From Lacrimispora sp. BS-2 (GTDB lineage: Bacteria; Bacillota; Clostridia; Lachnospirales; Lachnospiraceae): a stretch of 64,000 nt of DNA. Position numbers and translations under genes: made by a program. Each line of letters starts with the position of its first letter. The first letter of the stretch is position 1. Shown here one piece after another: positions 25,767 through 33,621 of the stretch. The notes under the pieces are model-generated. The model was not told where the DNA came from, made no database searches, and worked only from the letters and a program-made list of their open reading frames with translations. The stretch spans positions 496,001-560,000 of the forward strand of contig NZ_CP157940.1 of NCBI RefSeq assembly GCF_040207125.1, in the 5' to 3' direction.

Positions 25767-26480
25767 CTAGAAAGGATTTGATAATTTTTTATCAAGCAGA
25801 AGCAATTCCGCTATTTTCATCTGAAAATCATCATCAATGTCAATGGAATCAAAGGCATTCATAAAATAGGGCAGTGTTTCGCCCTCATAAAAGCTATTGT
25901 GCTTCACAAAATAACTGGTCAGAGCCAGGTAAATAGCCCCGTTTATTCTGTATTCCGGCGGCATATCCTGTCTTCTGACCTGTTTTTTGTCCGAAAACAG
26001 GGCTTTCACTCTTCCTTCCTCCGTAAGCTCAACGGTTAAGTAGGAGCTGGAATCTGATTTACAGAGGCTGACGACAGAATCGGCATTATTTTCTAACAGG
26101 ACATCAGCGCTTTCTATTATGTGTTTTTCGTTTCTGAGAGGAGAGGTGGGCTGTAAAAGCATAAAGCAATCAAAGGTTTTTCCAAGATGCCGCAGCTCAT
26201 CTAAGACATGCAGTATGACGTCATTGGAGGAAGCCAGATCCGAAGCCAGTTCCTTTGGGCGCAGAAAGGGCACGCTGGCTCCAAAATGTTCTGCGATCCC
26301 GGCATATTTCTCAGAGTCCGTGGATACCACGATATCATCAAATATTCCGGAGCGTTTGCAGGCTTCTACCGTATACGCCATAAGAGGTTTGTGATTAATT
26401 TCTCTGATATTTTTATCTATAATTCCCTTTGAGCCGCTTCTGGCAGGTATGATTGCCAAAAAAGATTTATTTTTATACAT
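25767..26480 (-). CDS. legF: CMP-legionaminic acid synthase-like cytidylyltransferase
   Basis: 237 residues from ATG at 26480 (minus), which overlaps the upstream stop as TAATG with GGAGGCTG before it; a start 12 bases further up lacks support. Nucleotide-binding signature AIIPARSGSKGIIDKNI, then VVSTDSEKYAG and LLQPTSPLRNEKHI define the NeuA/LegF/PtmB group, which loads a nonulosonic acid onto CTP. It is the last gene of the operon. Legionaminate rather than sialate is inferred from the neighbouring GDP-sugar-type genes. Confidence 0.88.
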   Translation of the reverse strand: MYKNKSFLAIIPARSGSKGIIDKNIREINHKPLMAYTVEACKRSGIFDDIVVSTDSEKYAGIAEHFGASVPFLRPKELASDLASSNDVILHVLDELRHLGKTFDCFMLLQPTSPLRNEKHIIESADVLLENNADSVVSLCKSDSSSYLTVELTEEGRVKALFSDKKQVRRQDMPPEYRINGAIYLALTSYFVKHNSFYEGETLPYFMNAFDSIDIDDDFQMKIAELLLLDKKLSNPF

Positions 26481-27643
26481 TACAGCCTCCATTCCACATC
26501 ATAAAAATTCTTTTCCAGCTGAATTCCCTTTTCAAACGCCTGCTTAATAATCGAGACGATCTGTTTACTGGTATCCCGGCCCTCGTAAGGGTTTTGGGCG
26601 TATTCCTTGTACCGGTCATAGGTAAGGGCTTTCTGGATTGCAGATACGATCCCGCTTACGGAAGAACTGCAGCTTATGACAGAGGCAGGCTGAATCCTTC
26701 CATCCTGTCTGCTTCCTATATTAACGGAAGGCACTTTAAGGAAAGGCGCTTCAATGATCCCGCTGGAAGAATTTCCGATCACAGCCTGACAGCAGTTCAT
26801 CAGGCTTAAATAGTTCTGGACGCCAAGGGAGGGGAACACCGCTGATTTTTTTGGATTTCTGCTTACGTAAGCTTCAATCCTTTCATTAATCTGGTTTCCT
26901 CCTGTATCAGAATTGCTCTTTGTAAAAACAATAAATAAATCAGGGAAATGCAAAAGGGCCTCTTCCAGTGGCTGAAACTGTGCCGGGGCGCTGTCATGAT
27001 CCAAAGTGGCAGGATGAAAGGTGACAAGAGCCATGGGAGGGGCCAGTGAGATATTTAGTTTTTTTTCCAATTCCTGTCTGGTTAATAGCTTTATGGTCTT
27101 CATGTTTTCAACGCCAAGGGCTCCTACCCAATGGACCCTGTCAGGGTATTCCCCTAACTGAATGACCCTTTTCCGGTATTCCCTTGTGCTGGTGAAATGA
27201 AGATAGCTCATCTTACTGATGGCATGCCGCATGGAGTCGTCGTATGCGCCCCTTGTGATTTCCCCGCCATGAATGTGGGCAATGGGAATCTTACAGATAA
27301 GAGCGGCACTTGCAGCGGTAAAGATTTCATACCGGTCCCCAAGAAGCAGAACCATATCCGGTTTTAACCGCTCATAAGCTTCGGATAAGCTGATCAATTC
27401 CAGGCCCATGGATTTGCATATTCCAAGGGAGGTATCTGAGGCCAGGTTCATCTCTATTTTTTCATCGATGCTTATGCCGCTGCTTTCAAAGTCCTCACTG
27501 CCCTGCCCGTATCTGGTATCCAGATGGCTTCCCGTGGCAATGACCTGCAATTTAAAATCCGGGTCCTGTCCGACACGGTCCAGGACCGGCTTTAATAAGC
27601 CGTATTCCGCCCGGTTTCCGGTTACTACGCATAATTTGATCAT
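26480..27643 (-). CDS. legG: NeuC/LegG-type UDP/GDP-sugar 2-epimerase (hydrolysing)
   Basis: 387 residues from ATG at 27643 (minus), MIKLCVVTGNRAEYGLLKPV; the open frame extends upstream only inside the preceding gene. Its start overlaps the legI stop as ATGA. Family features: MVLLLGDRYEIFTAASAA, IAHIHGGEITRGAYDDSMRH, NSSSGIIEAP. It removes the nucleotide and inverts C2 to give 2,4-diacetamido-trideoxymannose, the substrate for the synthase encoded just upstream. Confidence 0.9.
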   Translation of the reverse strand: MIKLCVVTGNRAEYGLLKPVLDRVGQDPDFKLQVIATGSHLDTRYGQGSEDFESSGISIDEKIEMNLASDTSLGICKSMGLELISLSEAYERLKPDMVLLLGDRYEIFTAASAALICKIPIAHIHGGEITRGAYDDSMRHAISKMSYLHFTSTREYRKRVIQLGEYPDRVHWVGALGVENMKTIKLLTRQELEKKLNISLAPPMALVTFHPATLDHDSAPAQFQPLEEALLHFPDLFIVFTKSNSDTGGNQINERIEAYVSRNPKKSAVFPSLGVQNYLSLMNCCQAVIGNSSSGIIEAPFLKVPSVNIGSRQDGRIQPASVISCSSSVSGIVSAIQKALTYDRYKEYAQNPYEGRDTSKQIVSIIKQAFEKGIQLEKNFYDVEWRL

Positions 27644-28635
27644 TGGCCGATCCTTTCGTCTTTCTGATAATTCCTTTGGGCGGTCTTTCCCAACAGGCTG
27701 TGTATCCTCATGGGAGAGATTCCATATCCGCAGCGTTTGGTACATAGATTTTGAAGGGTAAAGACTTCCCCTTTTTTAATTTCCCTGGAAGCCACCAGGT
27801 ATTTTCTCACATAGTCCCTGTTTTTTAATTCAGCCTGCGTGGGCTTTTTCAATCCGTCCCCAAGGGCCAGTTCAATGTTTCTGATGCTGTCCACCATTTG
27901 CTGGAATTCATCCGGCTCCAGACTGGCTCTATGATCCGGTCCGGGCATGGTTTTATCCAGGGTCATATGCTTTTCAATGACACAGGCGCCAAGGGCTGCG
28001 GCAGCAATGGCAACTTCAATTCCAGGTGTATGGTCGGAATATCCCACCTGTTTGTGAAACTTACGTCTTAAGGTGTCCATGGCATTTAAATTCACATCCT
28101 GCATCAGGGCAGGATAGGAGCTGGAGCAATGGAGCAGTGTGATTTCTTCTCCCCCTTCCTCCAGGATTTCCAGGGCTTCCCCTACCTCTTCCTCCGTGGA
28201 CATTCCCGTGGACAGAATCACCGGCTTTTTTAAGGATGCGATTCTTTTCAGATATCCATAATTTGTGATCTCTCCGGAAGGAATCTTAATGAGATCAACT
28301 CCAAGGCGGTCAAGAAAAAGAAGGCTTTCCTCATCAAAAGGAGAGGACAGGAACTGAATGCGCCGGAAGGAACAGTACTGAAACAGCTCTTCAAACTCCT
28401 GCCAGGACAATTCCAGGCTTTTTAACATTTCGTATTGTGACATGGTCTGGCCGGTATTTTCAATCTGGTAGTCGGCTTTTCTTGCATCCGGTACTGCAAG
28501 GTGCTTTGCCCGGAAGGTCTGGAACTTAATGGCGTCTGCACCTGTGACGCTTGCGGCATCCACCAGTTGTTTGGCAATGTTTAAGTCGCCGTTATGGTTT
28601 ACCCCTGCTTCAGCGATTATCATAACGTTACTCAT
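27640..28635 (-). CDS. legI: N,N'-diacetyllegionaminate / nonulosonic acid synthase
   Basis: 331 residues, ATG at 28635 (minus), overlapping the next upstream gene by 8 bases. The N-terminal NeuB TIM barrel shows IIAEAGVNHNGDLNIAKQL, IKIPSGEITNYGYL, VGYSDHTPGIEVAIAAAALG and EKHMTLDKTMPGPDHRASL. The C-terminal SAF (antifreeze-like) domain begins near 285 (YLVASREIKKGE). It condenses the C6 sugar with phosphoenolpyruvate. Pseudaminate versus legionaminate cannot be decided from this protein alone; the cluster as a whole favours legionaminate. Confidence 0.9.
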   Translation of the reverse strand: MSNVMIIAEAGVNHNGDLNIAKQLVDAASVTGADAIKFQTFRAKHLAVPDARKADYQIENTGQTMSQYEMLKSLELSWQEFEELFQYCSFRRIQFLSSPFDEESLLFLDRLGVDLIKIPSGEITNYGYLKRIASLKKPVILSTGMSTEEEVGEALEILEEGGEEITLLHCSSSYPALMQDVNLNAMDTLRRKFHKQVGYSDHTPGIEVAIAAAALGACVIEKHMTLDKTMPGPDHRASLEPDEFQQMVDSIRNIELALGDGLKKPTQAELKNRDYVRKYLVASREIKKGEVFTLQNLCTKRCGYGISPMRIHSLLGKTAQRNYQKDERIGQ

Positions 28636-29275
28636 GGAAAGCTACCTCCTTTGCCGGACTTCCATAGGCCAGCTTATTTGACGATATATTTTTTATGACA
28701 AGACTTCCTGCACCGATCATGGTGTCATTCCCAATGGTTAAGCCCTGTATAATGGTGGAATGGGCTCCAATATGGCAATTAGCACTTATCCAGACATTTC
28801 CGCATAGGACGCATCCGGGAGCAATATGGACAAAATCTTCAATTCTGCAGCCATGCTCAATGATGGCGCCCGTATTGATGATGGTTCCATTCCCTATGGT
28901 AACTCCGGAATTGATAATGGCTCCCTTTCCGATAAAGTTTCCTTCCCCCATATTAAGGGTCTCAGAAAGGATGGAGCTTATATCCATGATATTGGGAAGT
29001 TCAAAGCCCGTTTTCTTGCATTGTTCGTACAGCCTCCGCCTTGGGCCGGGGTTTCCCATGCTTCCTATGGCAATTACCGCATTCCTGATTCCACGGTTAA
29101 AACAGTCGGCCAGATCCTCATCACTTCCTATGATCTTTATGCCCAGAACCTCTGTGCCCGTTTTTTTGCCGGGGTCCAGAATGCCGGTGATCTTATATTT
29201 TTTCTGTCCCCTGATGGTATCTATGATGCTTTCTGCATGACCGCCTCCACCGATCAGAATCAGTTCCTCTTTCAT
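28628..29275 (-). CDS. legH: PglD/NeuD-type sugar O/N-acetyltransferase
   Basis: 215 residues, ATG at 29275 (minus), overlapping the previous stop by four bases (ATGA). The N-terminal Rossmann-like part starts ELILIGGGGHAESIIDTI; the C-terminal left-handed beta helix has hexapeptide repeats (GAIINSGVTIGNGTIINTG, IAPGCVLCGN, IGAHSTIIQG) and the catalytic His motif GAIIEHGC. In the GDP-linked legionaminate route LegH acetylates the C4 amine made by LegC. Assigned from fold and position. Confidence 0.85.
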   Translation of the reverse strand: MKEELILIGGGGHAESIIDTIRGQKKYKITGILDPGKKTGTEVLGIKIIGSDEDLADCFNRGIRNAVIAIGSMGNPGPRRRLYEQCKKTGFELPNIMDISSILSETLNMGEGNFIGKGAIINSGVTIGNGTIINTGAIIEHGCRIEDFVHIAPGCVLCGNVWISANCHIGAHSTIIQGLTIGNDTMIGAGSLVIKNISSNKLAYGSPAKEVAFHE

Positions 29276-30318
29276 AGTTTCATTCTCTCAGCCATTTTTT
29301 TCATTTCACTGAATTCTCCCATATCCAGCCAGGCGCTGTCCATGACCGGATAGGCACCTACCTGCTGGCCATTTTTTAAGCATCTGCGGATTAGGTCTGT
29401 CATATCAAAATATTGATCTTCAGGGATGTATTTTAATATTTCCTCCTCCAATACATAAAGCCCGGTGCTCACTAACAGCTCATATCTGGGTTTTTCGTTT
29501 AAGGCATCGATGGATCCGTTTTCCCCTAAGGCAACCACCCCATAGGGAATCTCATAGCTTTTCATGGCAGTGACAATTGTGATCTTGTTTTTATGGGTTT
29601 GGTGATAAAGGAGAAGCTTGGTATAATTGACATCCACTAAAATATCGCAGTTACTTACAAGAAAACTGCCCTTTATATCCTTTTTCACCAGGTTTAAGGA
29701 GCCGGCTGTCCCTAAGGGTTTATTCTCCTCAATCAGATGCAGGTGATAAGGATGGTCATCATTAAAATAAGCCTTAATAAGCTCCTTTTTATAATTTATG
29801 GTAAGATAAAATTCATAAAACCCGTACTCCATCATCTGATTCATGATCCGTTCTACAATGGGGGTGTCGCCGATTGGAATCAGAGGCTTTGGAATGATTT
29901 TTGTATACGGATACAACCGGGAACCTCTGCCGCCTGCCATGATGACTACCGGTGTCTGGGTCCGGTTATGGCAGCCTGGTCCATGATCGTTTAACTCATT
30001 CCAAAACAGGATATCAGTTACCTCATTGCTGTCATTTACCATGGGAAGCCCTTCGATTTGCTTTTCCTTCATGATCTCCAGTGCCAGATGGCTTTTCTCT
30101 TTTTTTATAACAACAGGAGCAGGATTCATGATCAGGCGTACGGGCATGGAAATATCCTTATTCTTTAAGATCCACCGCCTGATATCCCCATCTGTGAGAA
30201 CACCGGCCAGCTTATTATTTTCTTCAACAACAAGGATCTTTCTTGCTGTCTGGTCCAATTGTCTGATTGCATCCCGAATAGTAGCATCCGGTGCAATAAT
30301 AAATTTACGAACTTCCAT
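29272..30318 (-). CDS. ptmE: CBS-domain nucleotidyltransferase (PtmE-like GlcN-1-P guanylyltransferase)
   Basis: 348 residues, ATG at 30318 (minus) after AGAGGGATAGGC. Residues 1-110 hold two CBS motifs (VLTDGDIRRWILKNKD). From ~124 a sugar-phosphate nucleotidyltransferase follows: VVIMAGGRGSRLYPYTKIIP, KPLIPIGDTPIVERI, FLVSNCDILVDVNY. This CBS-NTase fusion is the hallmark of PtmE, which makes GDP-GlcN(Ac) at the entry to the legionaminate pathway in Campylobacter. Its presence is the main reason for choosing legionaminate. Confidence 0.87.
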   Translation of the reverse strand: MEVRKFIIAPDATIRDAIRQLDQTARKILVVEENNKLAGVLTDGDIRRWILKNKDISMPVRLIMNPAPVVIKKEKSHLALEIMKEKQIEGLPMVNDSNEVTDILFWNELNDHGPGCHNRTQTPVVIMAGGRGSRLYPYTKIIPKPLIPIGDTPIVERIMNQMMEYGFYEFYLTINYKKELIKAYFNDDHPYHLHLIEENKPLGTAGSLNLVKKDIKGSFLVSNCDILVDVNYTKLLLYHQTHKNKITIVTAMKSYEIPYGVVALGENGSIDALNEKPRYELLVSTGLYVLEEEILKYIPEDQYFDMTDLIRRCLKNGQQVGAYPVMDSAWLDMGEFSEMKKMAERMKL

Positions 30319-30339
30319 GCCTATCCCTCTTTCAGACTG

Positions 30340-31488
30340 CTAAATGCGGCTCAATGCTTGAATGATATGATCCATCTCCTTTTTTAAAAGACTGGTACTG
30401 CAGGGAATATTGATGACCCGGTTTCGGTAAATGGGAGCCTTTTCTATGAAATAAGCCTGGCTGTTCTCATACATCCTCTGGGTATGGGAAAGCTGCCAGA
30501 TAGGCCTTGTTTCAATATTCTTTTCCTTTAGCTGTTTTATGACTGTATCCCGGTCCAATTCATTGTTTTTTAAGAACAGGGAATAGAACCACCGGTTGTT
30601 TCTTGCCTTATGGTTAAACTTAAGGAGCTCAAAGCTTTTCATGGAAGCTATGGCATTTTCATAGTAATCATAATGTTCTTCCTTGATCAGGATAAAGTCC
30701 TCCAGACATTCCAGCTGGGCAACTCCCAGGGCTGCCTGCAGATTGGTCATGCGGTAGTTATAGCCCACTTCATTGTGAGTATAATAGAAGGGATCGTCTT
30801 TTGCCTGGGCGGCAAGATACCTTGCTTTTTCCAGAACACTGTCATCCTTTGCCGTCACCATCCCCCCTCCTCCTGTGGTGATGATCTTATTGCCGTTAAA
30901 AGAATAAGCACCAAAATCGCCTATTGTTCCGGCAAATTGTCCCTGGTATTTTCCCTGTTTATAGCAGGTTCCCAATGCTTCCGCAGCATCCTCGATCAGT
31001 TTTATTCCATATTGTTGGGACAATGCTTTCAGCCGTTCCATATCCGCCATATTGCCAAAGACATGGACCACAACAATGGCCTTGATGATCCGGTTTGTAA
31101 TCTTGTTTACCAGCCCGGAAGGAGTCATGACACATTCTTTTTTCAAAAAATCCTCAAGCTTATCGCAGTCCATATTCAGAGAATCGTCACAATCCATAAA
31201 AACAGGGACAGCACCTATGTAGGTCACCGGATTGATTGAGGCAATAAAAGTAAGGGTGGGTACGATCACCTCCTGTCCCGGTTTCACACCGGATAAGAGC
31301 AGAGCCAGATGGATTGCGGCGGTTCCGCTTTGAACAGCCGCTGCGCCGGAGGCGTTTAAATAAGAGGCCATGTCCTGCTCAAATCTTGCCACATAGCTGC
31401 CGGCTGTTGATATCCAGCCGCTTTCAAGAGCATCCAATATATATTTTTTTTCATTCCCTCTTAAGTTGGGAACAGATAAAGGTATCAT
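30340..31488 (-). CDS. legC: DegT/DnrJ/EryC1/StrS aminotransferase, LegC-like
   Basis: 382 residues from ATG at 31488 (minus), MIPLSVPNLRGNEKKYI, with GGAGGAACGAAA upstream; the frame extends 9 codons further without a site. PLP aminotransferase features: SGTAAIHLALLLSGVKPG, VVHVFGNMADMERL, EDAAEALGTCYK, and the PLP Lys in FGAYSFNGNKIITTGGGG. It transfers an amino group to C4 of the 4-keto sugar made by the dehydratase next door. Confidence 0.9.
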   Translation of the reverse strand: MIPLSVPNLRGNEKKYILDALESGWISTAGSYVARFEQDMASYLNASGAAAVQSGTAAIHLALLLSGVKPGQEVIVPTLTFIASINPVTYIGAVPVFMDCDDSLNMDCDKLEDFLKKECVMTPSGLVNKITNRIIKAIVVVHVFGNMADMERLKALSQQYGIKLIEDAAEALGTCYKQGKYQGQFAGTIGDFGAYSFNGNKIITTGGGGMVTAKDDSVLEKARYLAAQAKDDPFYYTHNEVGYNYRMTNLQAALGVAQLECLEDFILIKEEHYDYYENAIASMKSFELLKFNHKARNNRWFYSLFLKNNELDRDTVIKQLKEKNIETRPIWQLSHTQRMYENSQAYFIEKAPIYRNRVINIPCSTSLLKKEMDHIIQALSRI

Positions 31489-31515
31489 TTTCGTTCCTCC
31501 GCTCCTGGTCTGCAC

Positions 31516-32496
31516 CTATAGGTTATAGATGCCGGCCTTATACTTATCCAGGTTTTTCTCCATCCATTCAATGGTCTTTGTAAGACCAAGGGAAAGGGTG
31601 TATTCCTGGTTCCAGTCCGTAAGCTCTTTTAGCTTTTTATTAGATCCAAGGAGCCTGTTTACCTCGCTTTTTTGAGGGCGCAGTCTTTCCTGCTCACAGA
31701 CAATACCGGCATGGGGATTGATCTGCCGGATCAGCTCTGATGCAAGCTCTCCAATGGAGATTTCCTTTTGGCTTGCGATGTTGATTTCTTCCCCTATGGT
31801 TTTTTCTGACTTTTCTATTTCAATAAACCCGTTTACCGTATCTTTTACATAATTAAAATCCCTGGTGGGAGTCAGGCTGCCAAGGCGTATCTCCCTGGCT
31901 CCGGTCAGCAGCTGGCTGATGATGGCCGGTATCACAGCCCTTGCAGACTGCCTGGGGCCATAGGTATTAAATGGCCGGACAATGGTCACCGGAAGGGAAA
32001 AGCTTCTGTAAAAGGATTCCGCCAGCCGGTCGGCTCCGATCTTTGTAGCGGAATAGGGTGATTGCCCCTGAAAGGGATGAGCCTCATCAATGGGAACGTA
32101 TTTGGCGCTGCCGTAAACCTCGGAAGTAGAGGTGATGAGTACCTTATCCGTACCAAGGCTTCTTGCGGCCTGCAAGACATTTAACGTTCCTTTTATATTG
32201 GTATCCACATAGGAATCAGGAGAATGGTAGCTAAAGGGAATGGCGATCAATGCGGCCAGATGAAAGACCGATTCTATTCCTGCCATGGCATTTCTCACGC
32301 CATTTGGATCCCGGATGTCCCCTGGCTGTATCTCGATTTCCTTTTTTATTTCATCAGAAAGAGAATCCAGCCAGCCCCAGGTATTGAAAGAGTTATAAAA
32401 GGTAAGCGCTCTTACCTCATAGCCCTGTTCAACAAGTGTTTCCGTTAAGTGACTTCCTATAAATCCATCCGCTCCTGTAACCAGAACCTTTTTCAT
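31516..32496 (-). CDS. legB: NAD-dependent sugar-nucleotide 4,6-dehydratase, LegB-like
   Basis: 326 residues, ATG at 32496 (minus) after AAAGGAGGAAAC. Short-chain dehydrogenase: Rossmann motif VTGADGFIGSHLTETL, STSEVYGSAKYVPIDE, catalytic YSATK, RPFNTYGPRQSARAVIP. It starts the pathway by forming the 4-keto-6-deoxy sugar from GDP-GlcNAc (LegB) or UDP-GlcNAc. It is the first sugar gene downstream of the small-protein cluster and is probably co-transcribed with the rest. Confidence 0.88.
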   Translation of the reverse strand: MKKVLVTGADGFIGSHLTETLVEQGYEVRALTFYNSFNTWGWLDSLSDEIKKEIEIQPGDIRDPNGVRNAMAGIESVFHLAALIAIPFSYHSPDSYVDTNIKGTLNVLQAARSLGTDKVLITSTSEVYGSAKYVPIDEAHPFQGQSPYSATKIGADRLAESFYRSFSLPVTIVRPFNTYGPRQSARAVIPAIISQLLTGAREIRLGSLTPTRDFNYVKDTVNGFIEIEKSEKTIGEEINIASQKEISIGELASELIRQINPHAGIVCEQERLRPQKSEVNRLLGSNKKLKELTDWNQEYTLSLGLTKTIEWMEKNLDKYKAGIYNL

Positions 32497-32506
32497 GTTT
32501 CCTCCT

Positions 32507-32770
32507 TTACCTGTGATGGTTATCGAAAACTTTTATTTTATAACTGCTCATTTTATCTGTAATAGAAAAGCAGAATTCTCCCTGGTCGTTGGTTGTCGTA
32601 TGTTCAAGGCAGGTTCCTTCAAATTCTTGCTCCTGTGATTCCTGGTCATATACAGGGACAAGCTTTTCTAATATAACAATCGCATCCTTGACCGGGCAGG
32701 AATCTTTGTAACCGACCCTTCCTTTTATTAATATACCTTCCATATAATATTCATGATTAATCTGATCCAT
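32507..32770 (-). CDS. Small beta-sandwich (carboxypeptidase-regulatory-like) protein, paralog 1
   Basis: 87 residues from ATG at 32770 (minus) with AGGCGGGG upstream. Core pattern: LIKGRVGYKDSCPVKDAIVI, a variable loop, TTTNDQGEFCFSIT, then YKIKVFD. The scheme I-G-x-V...A-x-V...T-x-D-x-x-G-x-[YF]-x-F...Y is shared with the products at 32786, 33106 and 35389 and is that of CarboxypepD_reg / Cna-B-like Ig folds. There is no signal peptide, so it is not exported by the general secretion route. Possibly a structural subunit of the spore or cell surface and a glycosylation target. Confidence 0.68.
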   Translation of the reverse strand: MDQINHEYYMEGILIKGRVGYKDSCPVKDAIVILEKLVPVYDQESQEQEFEGTCLEHTTTNDQGEFCFSITDKMSSYKIKVFDNHHR

Positions 32771-32785
32771 AATACGCAACCCCGC

Positions 32786-33085
32786 CTAAGTGGTTATCAG
32801 CGGTTCGTAAATATCCAGCTGATAACAGGCACACTTGTCTTTTTCCACGGCTATGGCAAATTCCCCGGACTGGTTGGTGATTACATAGCCTTTGTTCACT
32901 TTCTGTTTTTCTCCGGTGATTTTTATGACCCGGACAACTGCGCCCTCCAAAGCTTGCCTGCGTGAATTATAAATAGTTCCTGTTAATAAAACCTCATCAG
33001 ATTTTTCAATGGTAATGGTTGTCTTTAAAATGTCACGGTTTTTAAAATGTTTTGGTGACAGGATGATTTCTGTATAGCCGCTCAA
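32786..33085 (-). CDS. Small beta-sandwich protein, paralog 2
   Basis: 99 residues. I choose TTG at 33085 (minus) because AAAGGAGG lies right before it; ATG 33106 is in frame but overlaps the upstream stop and lacks a site. Pattern: LLTGTIYNSRRQALEGAVVR, VITNQSGEFAIAVEKD, CYQLDIYEPL. Same fold signature as paralogs 1, 3 and 4. No signal peptide or membrane span. Its N-terminus (GYTEIILSPKHF) differs from the paralogs and could be a subunit-contact arm. Function unknown. Confidence 0.68.
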   Translation of the reverse strand: MSGYTEIILSPKHFKNRDILKTTITIEKSDEVLLTGTIYNSRRQALEGAVVRVIKITGEKQKVNKGYVITNQSGEFAIAVEKDKCACYQLDIYEPLITT

Positions 33086-33105
33086 TGGGTTTCCTCCTTT
33101 CTGCA

Positions 33106-33408
33106 TCAGAGAAGGGAAGCATAGACCGCTAATTCATAATTCATGTGGGCCTTTGCTTTAATAGAGAATAAATAATATCCGTTTTCATCTGTCAGGGTAT
33201 AGCCCAACAGGCTTCTGGTGTTATCCCTGCAGTTGATCTGGGTGATTTGGACCACAGCTCCTGCACAGGGCTTATGATCCTGGACGTATACGGTTCCATT
33301 GATGATCTGGTAATTCTGCTTTTCCAGCTGGATGTCAAAATGATATTCCGGGTAGGATTGGAGCTTAGCTCCGCTTATTCTTAAAGAGGACTTTTTGAAG
33401 CAGTTCAT
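33106..33408 (-). CDS. Small beta-sandwich protein, paralog 3
   Basis: 100 residues from ATG at 33408 (minus) with GGAGGGAGG somewhat far (about 14 bases) upstream, overlapping the preceding small gene by 44 bases. Pattern: IINGTVYVQDHKPCAGAVVQ, GYTLTDENGYYLFSIKAK, YELAVYASL. Two Cys (about 48 and 60) could cross-link. Part of the same paralogous family; no export signal. Function unknown. Confidence 0.65.
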   Translation of the reverse strand: MNCFKKSSLRISGAKLQSYPEYHFDIQLEKQNYQIINGTVYVQDHKPCAGAVVQITQINCRDNTRSLLGYTLTDENGYYLFSIKAKAHMNYELAVYASLL

Positions 33409-33592
33409 AAAATTTATTATGCCTCCCTCCGCTTTCCGGGAGTTCCGTAATGCTGCGGGTATATACGGTTACGTTTAACTCCTGTTTATCCTTTGTGTCC
33501 TCAGCATTAATAATGTTTCCCGCCTGTTCCTTCCCGTTAATGATCATTTTATTTACTTCCACCTCTTTGTATTGGGTATCATTGATTTCCAT
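33365..33592 (-). CDS. Small hypothetical protein in the glycan cluster
   Basis: 75 residues from ATG at 33592 (minus), GGGGATAGGGCA upstream; the earlier start at 33613 is unsupported. Hydrophilic, rich in Lys, Glu and Asn (MEINDTQYKEVEVNKMIING), with a basic C-terminus (KFYELLQKVLFKNKRS). It lacks the Ig-like pattern of its neighbours and overlaps paralog 3 by 44 bases in another frame, which lowers confidence in one of the two starts. No function can be assigned. Confidence 0.5.
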   Translation of the reverse strand: MEINDTQYKEVEVNKMIINGKEQAGNIINAEDTKDKQELNVTVYTRSITELPESGGRHNKFYELLQKVLFKNKRS

Positions 33593-33621
33593 TGCCCTAT
33601 CCCCTTTTTTCATTTTTTTTA

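Noticed and set aside
25770..25800. Terminator between the M20 gene and the convergent legF gene
   Set aside because: The TTGATAA/TTATCAA dyad lies inside the legF coding end and is AT-only, so it is too weak to call.
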